NCBI GenBank assembly: GCA_023014485.1
Contig: JAJOZX010009043.1
Location: 101,519-165,518, forward strand
Direction of reading: 5' to 3'
DNA: 64,000 nt
Source: Bathynomus jamesi
Taxonomy: Eukaryota > Arthropoda > Malacostraca > Isopoda > Cirolanidae
Part shown: piece by piece, positions 1-10,569 of the stretch
Layout of the letters: each line of letters opens with the position of its first letter
Position numbering within the stretch: position 1 is the stretch's first letter
Program-made: the position numbers and the translations under genes
The notes under the pieces: generated by a model
Databases searched by the model: none
What the model was told of the DNA's origin: nothing
What the model saw: the letters and a program-made list of their open reading frames with translations, nothing else

Positions 1-221
1 TTTAATTAAACCATTGAATAAAAACTAATAGTGAAGAAAGAATGGTGTAGAAACAACACAGTAAACTGCAGAATTAAAAAATTATTTGTATTTTGATCAA
101 TGAGAAGTTTGTTTGCATTCTCTGTAGCAGGAAAAATATGAAACAAATATTCTGGTTTTAGCTGAGTAATTGGCTAAAAACCAAATGTTCCAACTAAACT
201 AATTTTATAAATCATTTGCAG
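1..221 (+). other. Probable intron end upstream of zinc-finger exon
   Basis: No open frame of interest is seen. The stretch ends in a pyrimidine-containing tract and a TTTGCAG acceptor (AG at 220-221). It is read as the 3' end of an intron that joins an upstream exon outside the window to the zinc-finger exon. No ATG lies in frame before the first finger. Confidence 0.55.
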
Positions 222-1175
222 GATTCCAACCCAAAGCAGCAGAACCCAATAACAGAATTGCTTAATTTTGAACATAATGGAAACCATAAAGACCAACTCA
301 TAGAAAAGATTATATTTAAGTGTTATATTTGCACTTATTGGACAAAGTTCAAGAAAAATCTTAGAAGGCATTTAAGAGTTCATACTGGAGAAAAAACTTT
401 TAAATGTGATATTTGTTCTTACACTACAGCACTCAGAAGTAGTCTTCAAAAGCATTTAACAGTTCATACTGGAGAAAAACCTTTTAAATGTGATATTTGT
501 TCTTACACTGCAGCACAGAAATGTAATCTTCAACAACATGTAAGAATTCATACTGGAGAAAAACCTTTTAAATGTGATATTTGTTCTTATACTACAGCAT
601 CCAGAAGTAATCTTCCAAAGCATTTAAGAGTTCATACTGGAGAGAAACCTTTTAAATGTGCTATTTGTTCTTACACTACAGCACAAAAAAGTAGTCTTCA
701 AAAGCATTTAAAAGAAGTTCATACTAGAGAAAAACCTTTTAAATGTGATATTTGTTCTTACACTGCAGCACGCAAATATCAAATTCAAGAGCATTTAAAA
801 GTTCATACTGGAGAAAAACCTTTTAAATGTGATATTTGTTCTTATACTGCAACGCGAAAAAGTAGTCTTCGAAGTCATTTAAAAATTCATACTGGAGAAA
901 AACCTTTTCAGTGTGATATTTGTTCTTATGCTGCAGCAAAAAGAAGTACTCTTCAACAGCATGTAAGAGTTCATACTAGAGAAAAACCTTTTAAATGTGG
1001 TATTTGTTCTTACACTACAGCATACAAAAGTCATCTGCGATTGCATTTAAGAGTTCATACTGGAGGCCATGAAAGCCTCACCCTGAAAGGGCAGGGTTGT
1101 CAGATCAAAGATGAATTAATAGATGATGTTTCTGTAAAAGAGGAACCAATTGATTTCAGCATTATTGAAAATTAA
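222..1175 (+). CDS. C2H2 zinc-finger protein, terminal exon (nine fingers)
   Basis: The terminal exon of a poly-C2H2 protein, expected to act in the nucleus as a sequence-specific DNA-binding regulator. The frame opens directly after a TTTGCAG splice acceptor and has no plausible start codon of its own, so the N-terminus is on an upstream exon. From about residue 35 to 280 there are nine consecutive fingers of CxxC-x12-HxxxH type with HTGEKPFKC linkers. Most carry the repeated core CDICSYTTA or CSYTAA. One finger has HLKEVH spacing, and two linkers read HTREKPFKC. The tail is acidic and contains VKEEPID, a psi-K-x-E type SUMOylation motif typical of arthropod zinc-finger proteins. Near-identical finger repeats suggest recent internal duplication or gene conversion. 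The same frame continues after the TAA with coding-like sequence, so the tail may be truncated. The fingers are certain; the target and biological role are unknown. Confidence 0.85.
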   Translation, partial: DSNPKQQNPITELLNFEHNGNHKDQLIEKIIFKCYICTYWTKFKKNLRRHLRVHTGEKTFKCDICSYTTALRSSLQKHLTVHTGEKPFKCDICSYTAAQKCNLQQHVRIHTGEKPFKCDICSYTTASRSNLPKHLRVHTGEKPFKCAICSYTTAQKSSLQKHLKEVHTREKPFKCDICSYTAARKYQIQEHLKVHTGEKPFKCDICSYTATRKSSLRSHLKIHTGEKPFQCDICSYAAAKRSTLQQHVRVHTREKPFKCGICSYTTAYKSHLRLHLRVHTGGHESLTLKGQGCQIKDELIDDVSVKEEPIDFSIIEN

Positions 1176-1428
1176 ATTGAGAGCCCCAAAACTTTGTTTT
1201 TGAAAGAAAGTTTTGAACTTGTAGATGAAAATGATTCAGAGAGAGAGATTTTCAAGACCAAGGAGCTAAAATTGATGAGGAAATTCTTTTCAAACAAATT
1301 GAATGTTCTGAATTTCCATGTGTTAAGCTTAAACAACTGGAAATTAATGATGATAAACTGAATGATGATAGAAACCCTTCAAAAACACAGAAGCATTCTC
1401 AACAAAACTTAAGAATGCAGTTTTAAAT
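1176..1428 (+). pseudogene. Decayed C-terminal continuation of the zinc-finger ORF
   Basis: Immediately past the TAA the same frame reads on through acidic, coding-like sequence (ESPKTLFLKESFELVDENDSE). A +1 shift near 1245 then leads into a second open stretch rich in Asp, Glu and Lys that ends at a TAA near 1428. The composition resembles the acidic region of the upstream ORF tail. It could be a former longer C-terminus lost by a stop mutation, or the acidic spacer of a neighbouring decayed paralogue. There are no fingers in this part. Confidence 0.45.
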
Positions 1429-1434
1429 GAAGGA

Positions 1435-1503
1435 AGTTTATTTCCACAACAATTTTGATGCCCACTGGCCCAGTGGACATCGAAACTGTTGTGGAAATAA
1501 ACT
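1435..1503. repeat. 69-bp imperfect palindrome
   Basis: Two arms of about 34 nt, 1435-1468 and 1469-1503, are near-perfect reverse complements with only a few mismatches and almost no loop. Each outer end reads AGTTTATTTCCACAACA or its complement. It would form a strong hairpin in RNA or single-stranded DNA. It lies between two zinc-finger coding remnants. It may be a tiny foldback element, a collapsed MITE, or a stem in the zinc-finger transcript. Confidence 0.7.
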
Positions 1504-1535
1504 CTGTCTATTAGAGTGGGTTTTTATTATCATAG

Positions 1536-1752
1536 TGTGAGGAGTGTTTTTTTAGTGCAGCAACAAAGTCCAAGCTTAAACAGCATGTAAGAATTCAGAC
1601 TGGAGAAAGGCCCATCAGATGTGGGGAGTGTTCTTTTAGTGCAACACAGGGCTCTAGCCTTGAAAACCATGTGAAAATACACACTGGAAAAAGTGTTCAT
1701 TTAGTGCAGCAACAAAGTATAGGCTCAAAGAGCATGAAAGAATCCACACAGG
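1536..1752 (+). pseudogene. C2H2 zinc-finger relic (three fingers)
   Basis: Three degenerate fingers are visible. The first reads CEECFFSAATKSKLKQH, the second CGECSFSATQGSSLENH, and the third KCSFSAATKYRLKEH followed by ERIHTG. The linker between fingers two and three has lost its GEKPF-C part with a frame change, and one linker His is now Gln. The CSFSA core differs from the CSYTTA core of the intact exon, so this is a separate paralogue. Its last residues, HTG, fall within a few bases of the start of the RLE-LINE body that follows. Confidence 0.75.
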
Positions 1753-1786
1753 GAACTTCCCATGTGGTCCCAGCATGTTGTAAAAG

Positions 1787-2092
1787 GTGACTAAAAGTAA
1801 GGGATGGGTGTGGGGGAAACCCCTCCCACCTGTAATTTTCCACAAACAAGAATGGGACATAATGTCTACTAAGGAAAGCTCACACACTGGCAAGATGTCA
1901 CCCAGGATAAAAAGGTCCCCTCAACCTGCTTACGCACCAGGGTGGGTGAGGAGAGCTATGGTGCAACTTTTCTCAAACCCAGAGAAGAAACAACTTCACC
2001 AAAGGGATCATTGCAGGGGACCCTACCAGGTCAAAATAATGACCCTGGACCCCAGCAGTATCAATGAAAAGTGGCCCCAAAAAACTATGTAG
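1787..2092 (+). pseudogene. RLE-LINE 5' frame fragment
   Basis: A 101-codon open frame without a recognisable domain; it is basic and rich in Pro, Trp and Gln. It begins about 35 nt after the last zinc-finger relic, in the position expected for the 5' part of the RLE-LINE. More degenerate coding-like sequence follows to about 2400. It could equally be unrelated flanking sequence. Confidence 0.3.
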
Positions 2093-2429
2093 GTATGATA
2101 AGATAAAGTGGACAATTGAAGAAAAGACAATTTTGCACTGCTCCAAATACTCTCAGTTTGAGAAATGAAACAGACAAAAGAATGTAATGATAGAACAGAC
2201 CAGAAAATCCAACCTACTGGAAGAAAAGAGAAACACCTCTGTCAAGAAGTTACAATCACTAGCCTCACAAGTGCATAAGTACCTTACAGAGGAGGAAATT
2301 ATTCACATCAAGCAAAAAGCCCTTAGGGAAGCAAATGAGGACTACATTGCCAGATAAGAAGAAAGAGGGAAAAAATGAAAAGATTGTGGACAAGAGAAAA
2401 GAAATAGATACTGATATGGACTACAAAGT

Positions 2430-3104
2430 ATGCCAGACAGAAGCATGAGACAGAAGGATATCACAAGGGAATGGAGAGACATCATCTTCCACCTTTGCCC
2501 ATGTAAGAGAGAGGCTCCAGCTACAAGATTGACTACTCAGAAGCACAATTTCATAGCCCAGAAAATTTTCAGTGAACAAGAAATAGAATATATGAATGAT
2601 GAAATAGATAAGCTTATCCGCAATGAAATCAGCCAAATAATGAACCCGATTCCACTATTCCAGTGCCTTGATATAGCACAAAATATTGATGATGATTCAT
2701 CTGATAGCTCATTGGATACACAAAGCAGGCAGCACACCAGCCAACATTCTTTAACCAATCCAAACCACCAGGTAGGAATGGGTGGCTCACCACCCAGTTT
2801 GCCTGAATCTTTTGACTCATCAGACTCATCATTATCTTCCCCAGTCAGATTAAGAACACCTCCCCCCTCACCACCACCACGACATGAAGATATAGATTTA
2901 CAGCAAATGGAAATAGAGGAGGAATTAGCAAATCTAATTGAAATTGTTAAAACCATGAATATGGAAAACCAGCCCCAACTGATCAAACTTAGTAAAAATA
3001 GACAGTTTACACAACAATTATACAGAGTATATGTAGCAATTAATAGACTAGTCCCAGTTAACATAGACCTTACTGAACTTAAGTCAATTATGTTGCTGGC
3101 CTAA
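2430..3104 (+). pseudogene. RLE-LINE N-terminal ORF (Ser/Pro-rich)
   Basis: A 224-codon open frame lying 5' of the RT. It has a charged N-terminal half, a Ser/Asp/Pro-rich low-complexity centre (TPPPSPPPRHEDIDL region, residues about 140-155) and a C-terminal helical segment of hydrophobic and charged residues. I recognise no catalytic motif. The inverted relative at about 43.3-43.8 kb, minus strand, preserves much of the same frame, so it was once a real protein segment of the element. It may be the N-terminal region of a single LINE ORF or a separate ORF1. Confidence 0.45.
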
Positions 3105-4349
3105 ATATGCAAAAGAAACTTGTCCCAAACTTCAGACCAACCCCCCCTCCCCCCCAGTCAAAACCATAAGTGTAAACCAAAACCTCCTCCCTGAAAAGTT
3201 AAATTAACTAAATACAAGCTAACTTACACAAGCCAGGTGAGAACTGAACCAATTAAAACAATATTTCCAAACACCCTGACAACAAGGAAAACTCAAAAAA
3301 CAAATAGGGATAATAAAGAGAAAGTATAACAAGAGATAATAAACTACATGACAAGGCACTGGAATTGGTAGGAAAAATCCAGCCATAGCCAATAGAATCA
3401 GGAATAAACAAAAGCAGATTGACATGAAAAACCAGAACAAACAATTTTCATCCAACCCTAGAGACTTACCAAAATCTCATTAGAGAAAGAACAGCAGTCC
3501 ATGACCCATCAGATCAAATGAAGTTGGAGTCATACTGGAAGCCCCTTTTAAAATCCCTGAACAGCATAACCAGGATGCTGACTGGATAGACATCATTAGG
3601 GGTGCAAATGAGGGTAAACCATAAAAGGGGAAGTTATTTATAATGGAAGAAAAGGTAAGGAGGAAATTGGCCCCAACTGATCAAACTTAGTAAAAATAGA
3701 GAGTTTAAACAACTGTTATACAGAGTAAATGTAGCAATTAATAGATTAGTTCCATCCAACACAGATCTCACTGAACTTAATCAAATAAATTATACTGCTG
3801 GCCGATATATGCAAAAGAACTTATCCCAAATTTCAACCCCCCCCCCCCCCCCCCCCCAGTCAAAACCACAAGTGTAACCCAAAACCTCCTTCCTGGAAAG
3901 TTGAATTAACTAAACAAATTACACAAGCCAGGTATGAACTGAACCAAATAAAACACTATTTTTGAGCATCCCCACAACAAGGAAAACAAAAAAAATAGAG
4001 AAAATAGAAGAGATAACTTGTGAGAGAGTGAACTACATGACAAGGTGCTGGAATTGGAGGGAAGAATCCCGGCCATAACCACTAGAATTAGGAATAAACA
4101 AAAGTAGATAAACATGAAAAACCATAACAAACAATTTTCATCCAACCCTAGAGGCTTTTACCAAAATCTCAAGAGAAAGAATAGTAGTCCATGACCCATC
4201 AGATCAGGTCAGTTGGAGTCATACTGGAATCCTTTTTTTGAAGCCCCAGGATGACGACTGGGTAGAGACCATCAGAGTAGCAAATGAGTGTAAACTGGAA
4301 ATGGAGGAGTTATTTGTGATGGAAGATAAGGTAAGAAAGAAATTGGCAA
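2964..4349 (+). repeat. Direct tandem duplication, about 690-708 bp x2
   Basis: Unit 1 (2964-3671) and unit 2 (3672-4349) begin with the same CCCCAACTGATCAAACTTAG and end in the same AAGAAATTGG-like sequence, and both contain a poly-C tract (about 3140 and 3836). The mirrored copy at 38.4-43.9 kb has only one unit. The duplication therefore arose in this arm after the inverted duplication, or was lost from the other. It duplicates the junction between the Ser/Pro-rich ORF and the RT. Confidence 0.75.
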
Positions 4350-4740
4350 AATTATCCAACTTCAAAAAACCTGGCCTAGATAAGCTCCCAAATTTCTGGC
4401 TGAAACAGAACATGGCATTACATCATCATTACACTTGTGCTTTTCACAGAATTTTGCAGGGAGAAGAAGAAACACTAGAATGGCATACAAGATACAACCC
4501 TCATCCCTGAAACTCATGAGACAAATCTCCCAAATAAATACTTCTCAATTTGCTGCCTCACTACCACCAAAAACTATTTACTGGTCTGATTGCAGACAGT
4601 ATACCAGTATACATTGGAATAGAAGAGAAGGATAATATAGAACATTGGCAAATGCAAGAGAAAATCAGTGGAGAGTATGTGCAAAGACTGAAAAAGATCT
4701 GAAAGACCCAACTTGCATCAAAAAACAAAATAACGACTAT
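4238..4740 (+). pseudogene. RLE-LINE reverse transcriptase, 5' (finger) part
   Basis: An open stretch of 90 codons, then a shifted 66-codon frame. The segment KPGLDKLPNFWLKQNMAL matches the start of RT domains in RLE-type LINEs, where a PG-D-(I/L)PNFWLK motif precedes the fingers. A stop right after RYNPHP is at the same codon in the inverted relative, so both copies were already dead, or shared the lesion, before they separated. The catalytic palm is not intact in this copy. Confidence 0.6.
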
Positions 4741-5429
4741 AAATTAACTCACCATCCGTGTTATTAATTATAGTAAAGGGATAATAGATTAGCTGCAATC
4801 AGAACTGAACAAACTAAATGTTAAGACCAGAAAATTCCTCGCTCTAAATAGAATAACATACTGGATCCAGTGTCTTCCCAGATTGTACCTGCCAAGAAAA
4901 TTGGGAGGGACAGAATTTACAGGTTAACTAGCTGCACCAATCATCGACCATCAGCATTGGACAGTATCTGAGGAGCTCTTCTAACCCTACAATAGCTCCA
5001 GTTCATGAATACCACCTCACAAGAGTAACTCAACAAACTTCTATAACCAAACTAGCCCAGCACTTTGGAGAGAATAGTATGACAGAAGAAATAGACACTG
5101 AAAGAGTGCCAGCCACATTAATTGCTAGGAAAAGTTGCAAAAATATTTCTCCCAGAACAACAAGCCAAATGTGCAGAAGAATGGGAACTACATGGGGACT
5201 ACATGAATAAAGGAGGATTATTAGAATGGGTAAAGAGGAGTTCTGCTGCATGATGGAGAACAGCTAATACTGGATGCCCAATATCTTGCACTTCCAACAA
5301 ATACATTTCAAAAAATGGCTGGACTTGGTAATAATGATAGGTGTAGATTCTATCATGCTGAGGTGGAAAGTGTTGGTCATCTAATATAATGACAAAATCA
5401 TTCCTACAAGATATATCCAAAACAGAGCC

Positions 5430-5765
5430 ATGAGCCCCGATATAGTAATATGGGATGGAGAGAAAAGAAAGGGACAGATTACTGACATAAGCATCCCCAA
5501 CTATTATGGAGTAAACAAAGCAGAAAGGGGAAAGATAACCAAATATCTAGATCTAAAAAATTATGTAAAAAGAATGTGGTTGCTATATGAAATAGAAATA
5601 ATACCACTGATAATGGGAGCAACTGGGTTGCTCAAAAAGAATTTAAATTCTTATCTAGAACAGATACCTAAGAACTCAACAGCCCCAGAGATATAACTGG
5701 AAACAATTCAGGATAGTGTCACTATCTTGAAAAGAGCCCTTGGAAGCATTGTTAACAGATGAACA
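5430..5765 (+). pseudogene. RLE-LINE restriction-like endonuclease and C-terminal tail
   Basis: The endonuclease nicks target DNA to prime reverse transcription in this LINE group. Near the start, PDIVIWD is followed by KGQITDISIPNYYGVN, which fits the PD-(D/E)xK fold of R2/R4-type endonucleases. Next comes the usual helical segment with KYLDLKNYVKRMW, then IIPLIMGATGLLKKNL and YLEQIPK, a characteristic tail of these proteins. A TAA interrupts the last helix, which continues in frame as TVILKRALGS-like sequence to 5765. The inverted copy at 41.2-41.6 kb retains the same region. Confidence 0.65.
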
Positions 5766-5843
5766 TAGATCTGGTTTGACCCTGGGCTGGGGTCCCCAGA
5801 ATGTGAAAAGAAAAAGTAAAAAGAAAATATAAGACAGAAAAGA

Positions 5844-5915
5844 GGAAAATCTTTTAAATGTTCTTACACCACAGCATGGAAATGTTATTTTTCAGAGCAT
5901 TTAATAGTTCATAAA
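5844..5915 (+). pseudogene. C2H2 finger relic between two RLE-LINE bodies
   Basis: One finger is readable: KSFKCSYTTAWKCYFSEHLIVHK. It keeps the SYTTA core of the exon at 222-1175 but has lost the two residues and second Cys of the CxxC pair. It begins exactly inside the linker (GEKPFKC equivalent). The mirrored arm has the same relic at 41078-41147 on the minus strand. It is host-gene-like sequence embedded between the tail of one RLE-LINE and the head of the next. Confidence 0.7.
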
Positions 5916-7651
5916 TTAAATTAAAGTATTACCTCAACAAATAAAGAAGAGAGCTGAGGTAAAAAGCTAAAAACAAAATCATTTATGTGCAAAGAACCCA
6001 AGTGCTCTTTTAAAAATCTAATGAGACACGATAAAAGTAAAGCAACTGTCAGACCAAAATGCCCTGGATAACTACTGGAGGTAACTTTTCCAAGGTAGTG
6101 CAACACAAGAATGAAGCTGATTTGATAGAGGAAGTGAGACAGGTCAATAGATATACAACAAATAGAAAACATCACCATAATGCAAAACCCTTAGATCAAA
6201 ATGGGCATGCTTTACCAACTTCAAAAGTTGAGGAACAGACCAGCTCCCAAACTTTTGGATTAAACAGACTACTACATTACATAAGTATTATAAACAGGCC
6301 TTTAAACAAATGATAAATGGTGAGGAAGATGCCCCCAGAATGGGTGACAGGGAAATTCACCTTCCGCAAAAGTATAGGCCTGTCTGTTTACCCACTATAT
6401 ATAAATTATTGACTAATAATAGCAGATCACGTATACAGTTATCTTATAGAGAACAATTACCTACAATAAGAGAGAGGGTGTAGAAAATGATGCCTCAGAA
6501 TGAAGGATAAGCCTCTAATCAACCAAACTATAATTGAAAATTGTAAGAAAAGATGGAGAAATCAGAATGCTTTTGACAGCATGCTCCATTCATGGATTTT
6601 AGAATGTATGAAGCTATACAATATAGACAATAAGACAATACACTTTCTAAGCAGAAGAATGGAGCATTGGGGAATGAATATAACCCTAACCCATGAACAG
6701 AGCAAAATCAAATTAGGGGATGTCCATATCCAAAGAGTATTTTCCAGGGTAACAGTTTGTTACCTCCATTTTATTGCCTCACCCTGAACCCCTTAAACTT
6801 CTGAAAGGCAATAGCGGCTGCAACCTGTCAGAGGGAAGATAGATCCAACCATGACCATAAACCATTTGTTATTTATGGATGACTTAAAGCTGCATGCTGA
6901 AAGTAAGGAGATAGCTGTGTGGAAGATTGTGACAATAGACGGATGGAAGAACCTTGTACACAAACATCATTACAAGAATCGTAGCCAAAACCCTCAGTCA
7001 CCCAACTAGCAAAACACTTTTCACCAACTAACATTCATGAAGTGAAATAAATACCAAAAAGACAATCACCTATAATAGCACAAAAGAGTTGGAAAGAGTG
7101 TATTGGAGATCAACAAAATGAAAAAGTGGAGCAGTTGAGGCAGTGTCAGAGCAGGCAAATTTGCAGCAGAAATAGAAAAATTACATTGATAAGGAGAGAT
7201 TTCTTGAATGGTTATATAAAGGCAACTTATGCTCTGATGGAGAGTAAATTGTGATGGATGCTTAAGAGCAAGCACTATACACAAATGGATTTAAAAAGAT
7301 GGCTGGCATTCACTTAATGATAAATGCCAGTTCTGTTGACAGGAAGTAGAGAGTATGGAACAGCTAGTGTTGGTGTACAAACACTTGTGGAAGATGGATT
7401 TTATACAGACATAAGATATGTAGGCTCATCCATTGGTGCGTATGCAAAAAGCACCAGACACCAGTCACCGACAGGGAAAAGGCGGGATCATAATCCATAA
7501 CCAGTCATTGGAAATGAAGACATTACCATTTTCCATGATACCATCATACCCACAGGAACACACAGAAAACAGAGCAATAAAACCAGACATAGTAATAAGG
7601 GGGTGAAAAAAAAACTTTTGGGAATAGATGCCAGTGTTCCAGTGGAATTAA
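5916..7651 (+). mobile_element. Decayed RLE-type LINE, copy 2
   Basis: Signs of a second element of the same class: a CKEPKCSF...LMRH finger-like motif near 5987-6030, MPWITTGGNFSKVV (6059), RT fragments with QKYRPVCLPTIYKL near 6370-6410, a 95-codon frame at 6500-6787, and the catalytic palm motif INHLLFMDDLKL near 6855-6885 (FMDD in place of YxDD). The C-terminal part reads GNEDITIFHDTIIPTGT near 7505-7560. It ends at GGAATTAATGAG, fused directly to the 3' tail of a minus-strand CR1 LINE. There are many stops. The inverted relative is at 38.44-41.07 kb. Confidence 0.65.
6500..6900 (+). pseudogene. RLE-LINE copy 2 reverse transcriptase palm remnant
   Basis: A 95-codon frame with NCKKRWRNQNAFDSMLHSW (motif A region, with the Asp of AFDS) is followed, after stops, by the motif-C sequence NHLLFMDDLKLHAES. 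This is the palm of a LINE reverse transcriptase that copies the element RNA at the target. Stops between the blocks prevent function. Its inverted counterpart is near 40.1-40.45 kb. Confidence 0.6.
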
Positions 7652-10569
7652 TGAGAGAGAGAGAGTTACAAGGAGTTACAAAGAAAAGAAGTACCTCAAA
7701 AGGCCTTGCAGCCCATACCAAGGAGGTATCACTGGCAATGGGTGCCAGGGAAAATTTTCTACACCCTCAAATATTGTGCAATATTCGGTCTAACCTTTTC
7801 TTGAACAGATCCACAGAAGAACTGTAAACAACTTCTGAAGGTAGTCTGTTTCACGTGTCACAGATCTTATACGTAAGGTAATTCCCATGCACACTAGTCC
7901 TAAACCATTTTAAATCCAACTTCCAACCATTGTTGCGAGTTGGGTTATTTAAACTGAACATGCTTCTAAAATCGACATTGTTGAACCCGCGTAAGAACTT
8001 GAAAACCTCGAACAGTTGACCGCGCAGCCTCCGAGTTTCCAGCAGAAACAAATTCAGGGCGCGTAAGTATCGATTGTAGCCCATACGCCTAACAGAAGGG
8101 ATTAACTTTGTGTCCCTCGCCTGCACTCGCTCCAGCCTCCCAATATCTCTCCTGAGAGTGGGCGACCAGAACTGCACAGCATACTCCAGGTGCGGCCGAA
8201 CCAGAGAATTGTACAGCGAGAGCACAATCTCCTTGTTCCGAAATCGAAATTGCCTCCTGATATAAACGAACAACTTCTGGGCTTTCTTTTCTCCTCTACG
8301 CACTCTTTCGTAAACTTAAGGTCGCTGCTAATTAGCACACCCAAGTCCTTTTCCAAATCAGTCGCCTCGTTATTACTCCCCAACAATGAGTTGTCCGACT
8401 TTGGATTGGCGTAGCCAATGTGCATCACCTTGCATTTACCCAAGTTAAACGGCATTTGCCATTTTTCCAACCCCACTCCTATTCTCCGTAGGTCCGCACG
8501 CAGTTACTCTATCGCCTCGGGCATTCCAACATTGGCCCCAAGCTTTGTGTCATCAGCGAATTTGGCGATCCTAGTGACGATGCCACCGTCGGTATCATTT
8601 ATGTACATGATAAACAAAAGTGGCCCCAAAACGGAACCCTGAGGAACCCCGCTGTGACCGAGGCCGAAACCGAACTAGCCCCTTTAATTACAACCTTCTG
8701 CTGCCTATTCTTCAGCCAGTTTTCAATCCACCTACCTACTTCCCCACCAATACTCAGCGCACGCACTTTGGCCATTAGCCGGCGGTGAGGTACCTTATCA
8801 AAGGCTTTCTGAAAGTCGAGATAAAGTATATCAATCGCCCTACTCTTATCATACTCACTCAACATGACGTGGAAAAACTCGAGCAAGTTGGTGAGACACG
8901 ACCTATGCCGTCTAAACCCATGTTGGAAGTCCCCAAGCAGCTTGTAGGAATCCAAATGGTCAACGATCCTATCCGCTAGTATCTCCTCTAATAATTCACC
9001 TACAACTGAAGTGAGACTGATGGGTCGATAGTTCACTAGACTTTGGTGATCCCTTTTATTAAAGATAGGGGTCACGTTGGCTTCCCTCCAGTCACGAGGC
9101 ACCTGGCCCGTCTCCAACGATTTGTTGAAGATTGTAGCCAGGTGGGGAGCCACCTGGTCGCGAACATCACACAACACTCTGGGGAGAAACTGGTCTGGCC
9201 CAGGAGCCTTAAACGCGCTCAGTTTGTCTATTCTATCGGCAACGACTGTCGCGGTACATCGAACACTATCCAGGCCAGCACCTTCGGGGATGACGCGGGT
9301 GTCCTCCCTGGTGAACACTCCCGCAAAGTACACATTAAGCACATTAACGATGTCCGCGTCGGAGGTCCGCAGAACGCCGCTTCTAATGGGCTTTCTACTA
9401 TTAACATAACTGAAGAACTCCTTAGTGTTACCCTTGCAGAGGCTTGCCACCCGTAGTTCTTCGTTACGTTTTGCTAGCCTAACGTTCGCCTTCACTTCCC
9501 TACACAGGCGGACATATGCTTCAGTGTTCTCATGGGAATGATTGGCCTTTGGCCTCCTATACGCTACTTTCCTATTTCGGATAGCCGAAGCGATGTCACG
9601 ACTGAACCACTTAGGCTGCGTTGAAGCAGGGGTGACCAGTTTTGAGGGTATTGCAGCAGACTGCACCACCATAAACTCGTCCCGGAATGCACTCCACACT
9701 CCCTCAACATCGCCGCCCACCTCTAACCCCATCTCACCTACGCTATCCTGGAGGCTAACAAAGTCCGCCCGCCGTAGATCGAGCTTACTGACTCTCGAGT
9801 TACTACACTTCACCCGAGGGACGCACACACGGAACCTAATGAGACCGTGATCACTCCCGCCCAATGATTTGTCAATGGTGAGGCCAGTGACAAGGTTGTC
9901 TTCGGTCGTGAATACTAAGTCTTGAACACTTTCGTTCATTGACCTACTGAGTGAGGAAGTTCTCATCAGCAAAGTCAACTAGCCTCCTCCCTTCAGCATC
10001 AGCAGTCCTGTCTTCCCGCTTTATGCCGCGACAGTTGAAGTCTCCTAAAACTAGACACACCCTATCCCCTAGCAGGCTACGGAGTTCGGTGTACAGGGCT
10101 GTATCCTCCTCGAGGAGGAGATGCGGAGGTCTGTACACCAAGATTAACCTGTAGTTCGTCCTTCCCACGTTCGGATCGACGCCAAGCAGCTCCCGTTCCG
10201 ACCAGAACTGGCAGTCAACCGGACTCACCGTGTCCCTGACGTATATTAGTACCCCCAATCTCCTCTCCATGGGTGCGGTCTTTGCGAAACATCCTATACC
10301 CGGGAATTTCGAACTCCCCAATGTAGTCACTACAATCAGTATGAACCCAGGACTCGGTGATTGCAACGATATCCTGGTATTCTGATGCTAAGAGCGCCCG
10401 TAGCTCGCAAAACTTATTCCTAATCGACCTAGCATTAAAAAGCATTGCACGGAGGGAGCCTTCCCTATTCTGACCGCCCCCCTAGCACGACCTGTTTCCT
10501 GAACAGCCAGGGCTGTCGGGAGTTGAAGAGCCCCTCACCAACAGGAGTCTGAGCCCCCTCCAACGTGTT
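7652..10569 (-). mobile_element. CR1-like LINE copy a (minus strand)
   Basis: Read on the minus strand, the element starts in the inter-ORF region (10569), enters ORF2 near 10445 and ends with a 3' UTR and a TTGTAACTC/(TC)n tail at 7652. It lacks ORF1, so it is 5'-truncated. The neighbouring copy b abuts its 5' end, head to tail. It belongs to the same subfamily as the plus-strand array at 20.7-38.4 kb. Its tail is fused to RLE-LINE sequence at GGAATTAATGAG, a junction also present in the inverted arm near 38440. Confidence 0.85.
7836..10445 (-). pseudogene. CR1 ORF2 (AP endonuclease + reverse transcriptase), broken
   Basis: The N-terminal AP-endonuclease begins MLFNARSIRNKF near 10445, with ITESW and the catalytic block LVLGDFNCRG near 10030-10060. 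The RT domain (8599-9978 is one long open frame) shows NYRPISLTSVVG, LYLDFQKAFDKVPHRRL (motif A) and [12 protein letters not shown] sequence after motif C. The GVPQGSVLG block is damaged at the end of that frame. The C-terminal HLEYAVQFWSP region is in 7851-8303. At least four frame changes separate these blocks, so it cannot make a full protein. Family knowledge: CR1 ORF2 nicks DNA and reverse-transcribes the element RNA. Confidence 0.8.

Larger units (their letters stand above)
1755..5843 (+). mobile_element. Decayed RLE-type LINE, copy 1
   Basis: A non-LTR retrotransposon of the group that carries a C-terminal restriction-like endonuclease (R2/R4/NeSL-type) rather than an AP endonuclease. 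Order along the plus strand: short 5' frame (1787-2092), Ser/Pro-rich frame (2430-3104), a tandemly duplicated segment (2964-4349), reverse-transcriptase finger region (from 4238), a thumb-region motif LYLPRKLGG near 4890, an HGDY motif near 5200, a Cys/His cluster CRFYHAEVESVGHL near 5345-5390, and the endonuclease (from 5430). Many stops and frameshifts make it inactive. An inverted relative lies at 38.4-43.9 kb. Its boundaries are inferred from adjoining zinc-finger relics on both sides, not from a target duplication. Confidence 0.7.

Noticed and set aside
2537..3064. A 175-codon minus-strand frame
   Set aside because: Antisense shadow of the Ser/Pro-rich RLE-LINE frame; its Gly/Ser/Cys-rich composition comes from the repeats on the other strand.
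9043..9850. Plus-strand open frames of 137, 110 and 102 codons
   Set aside because: They lie antisense to the CR1 ORF2 on the minus strand; the minus frame has all RT motifs.
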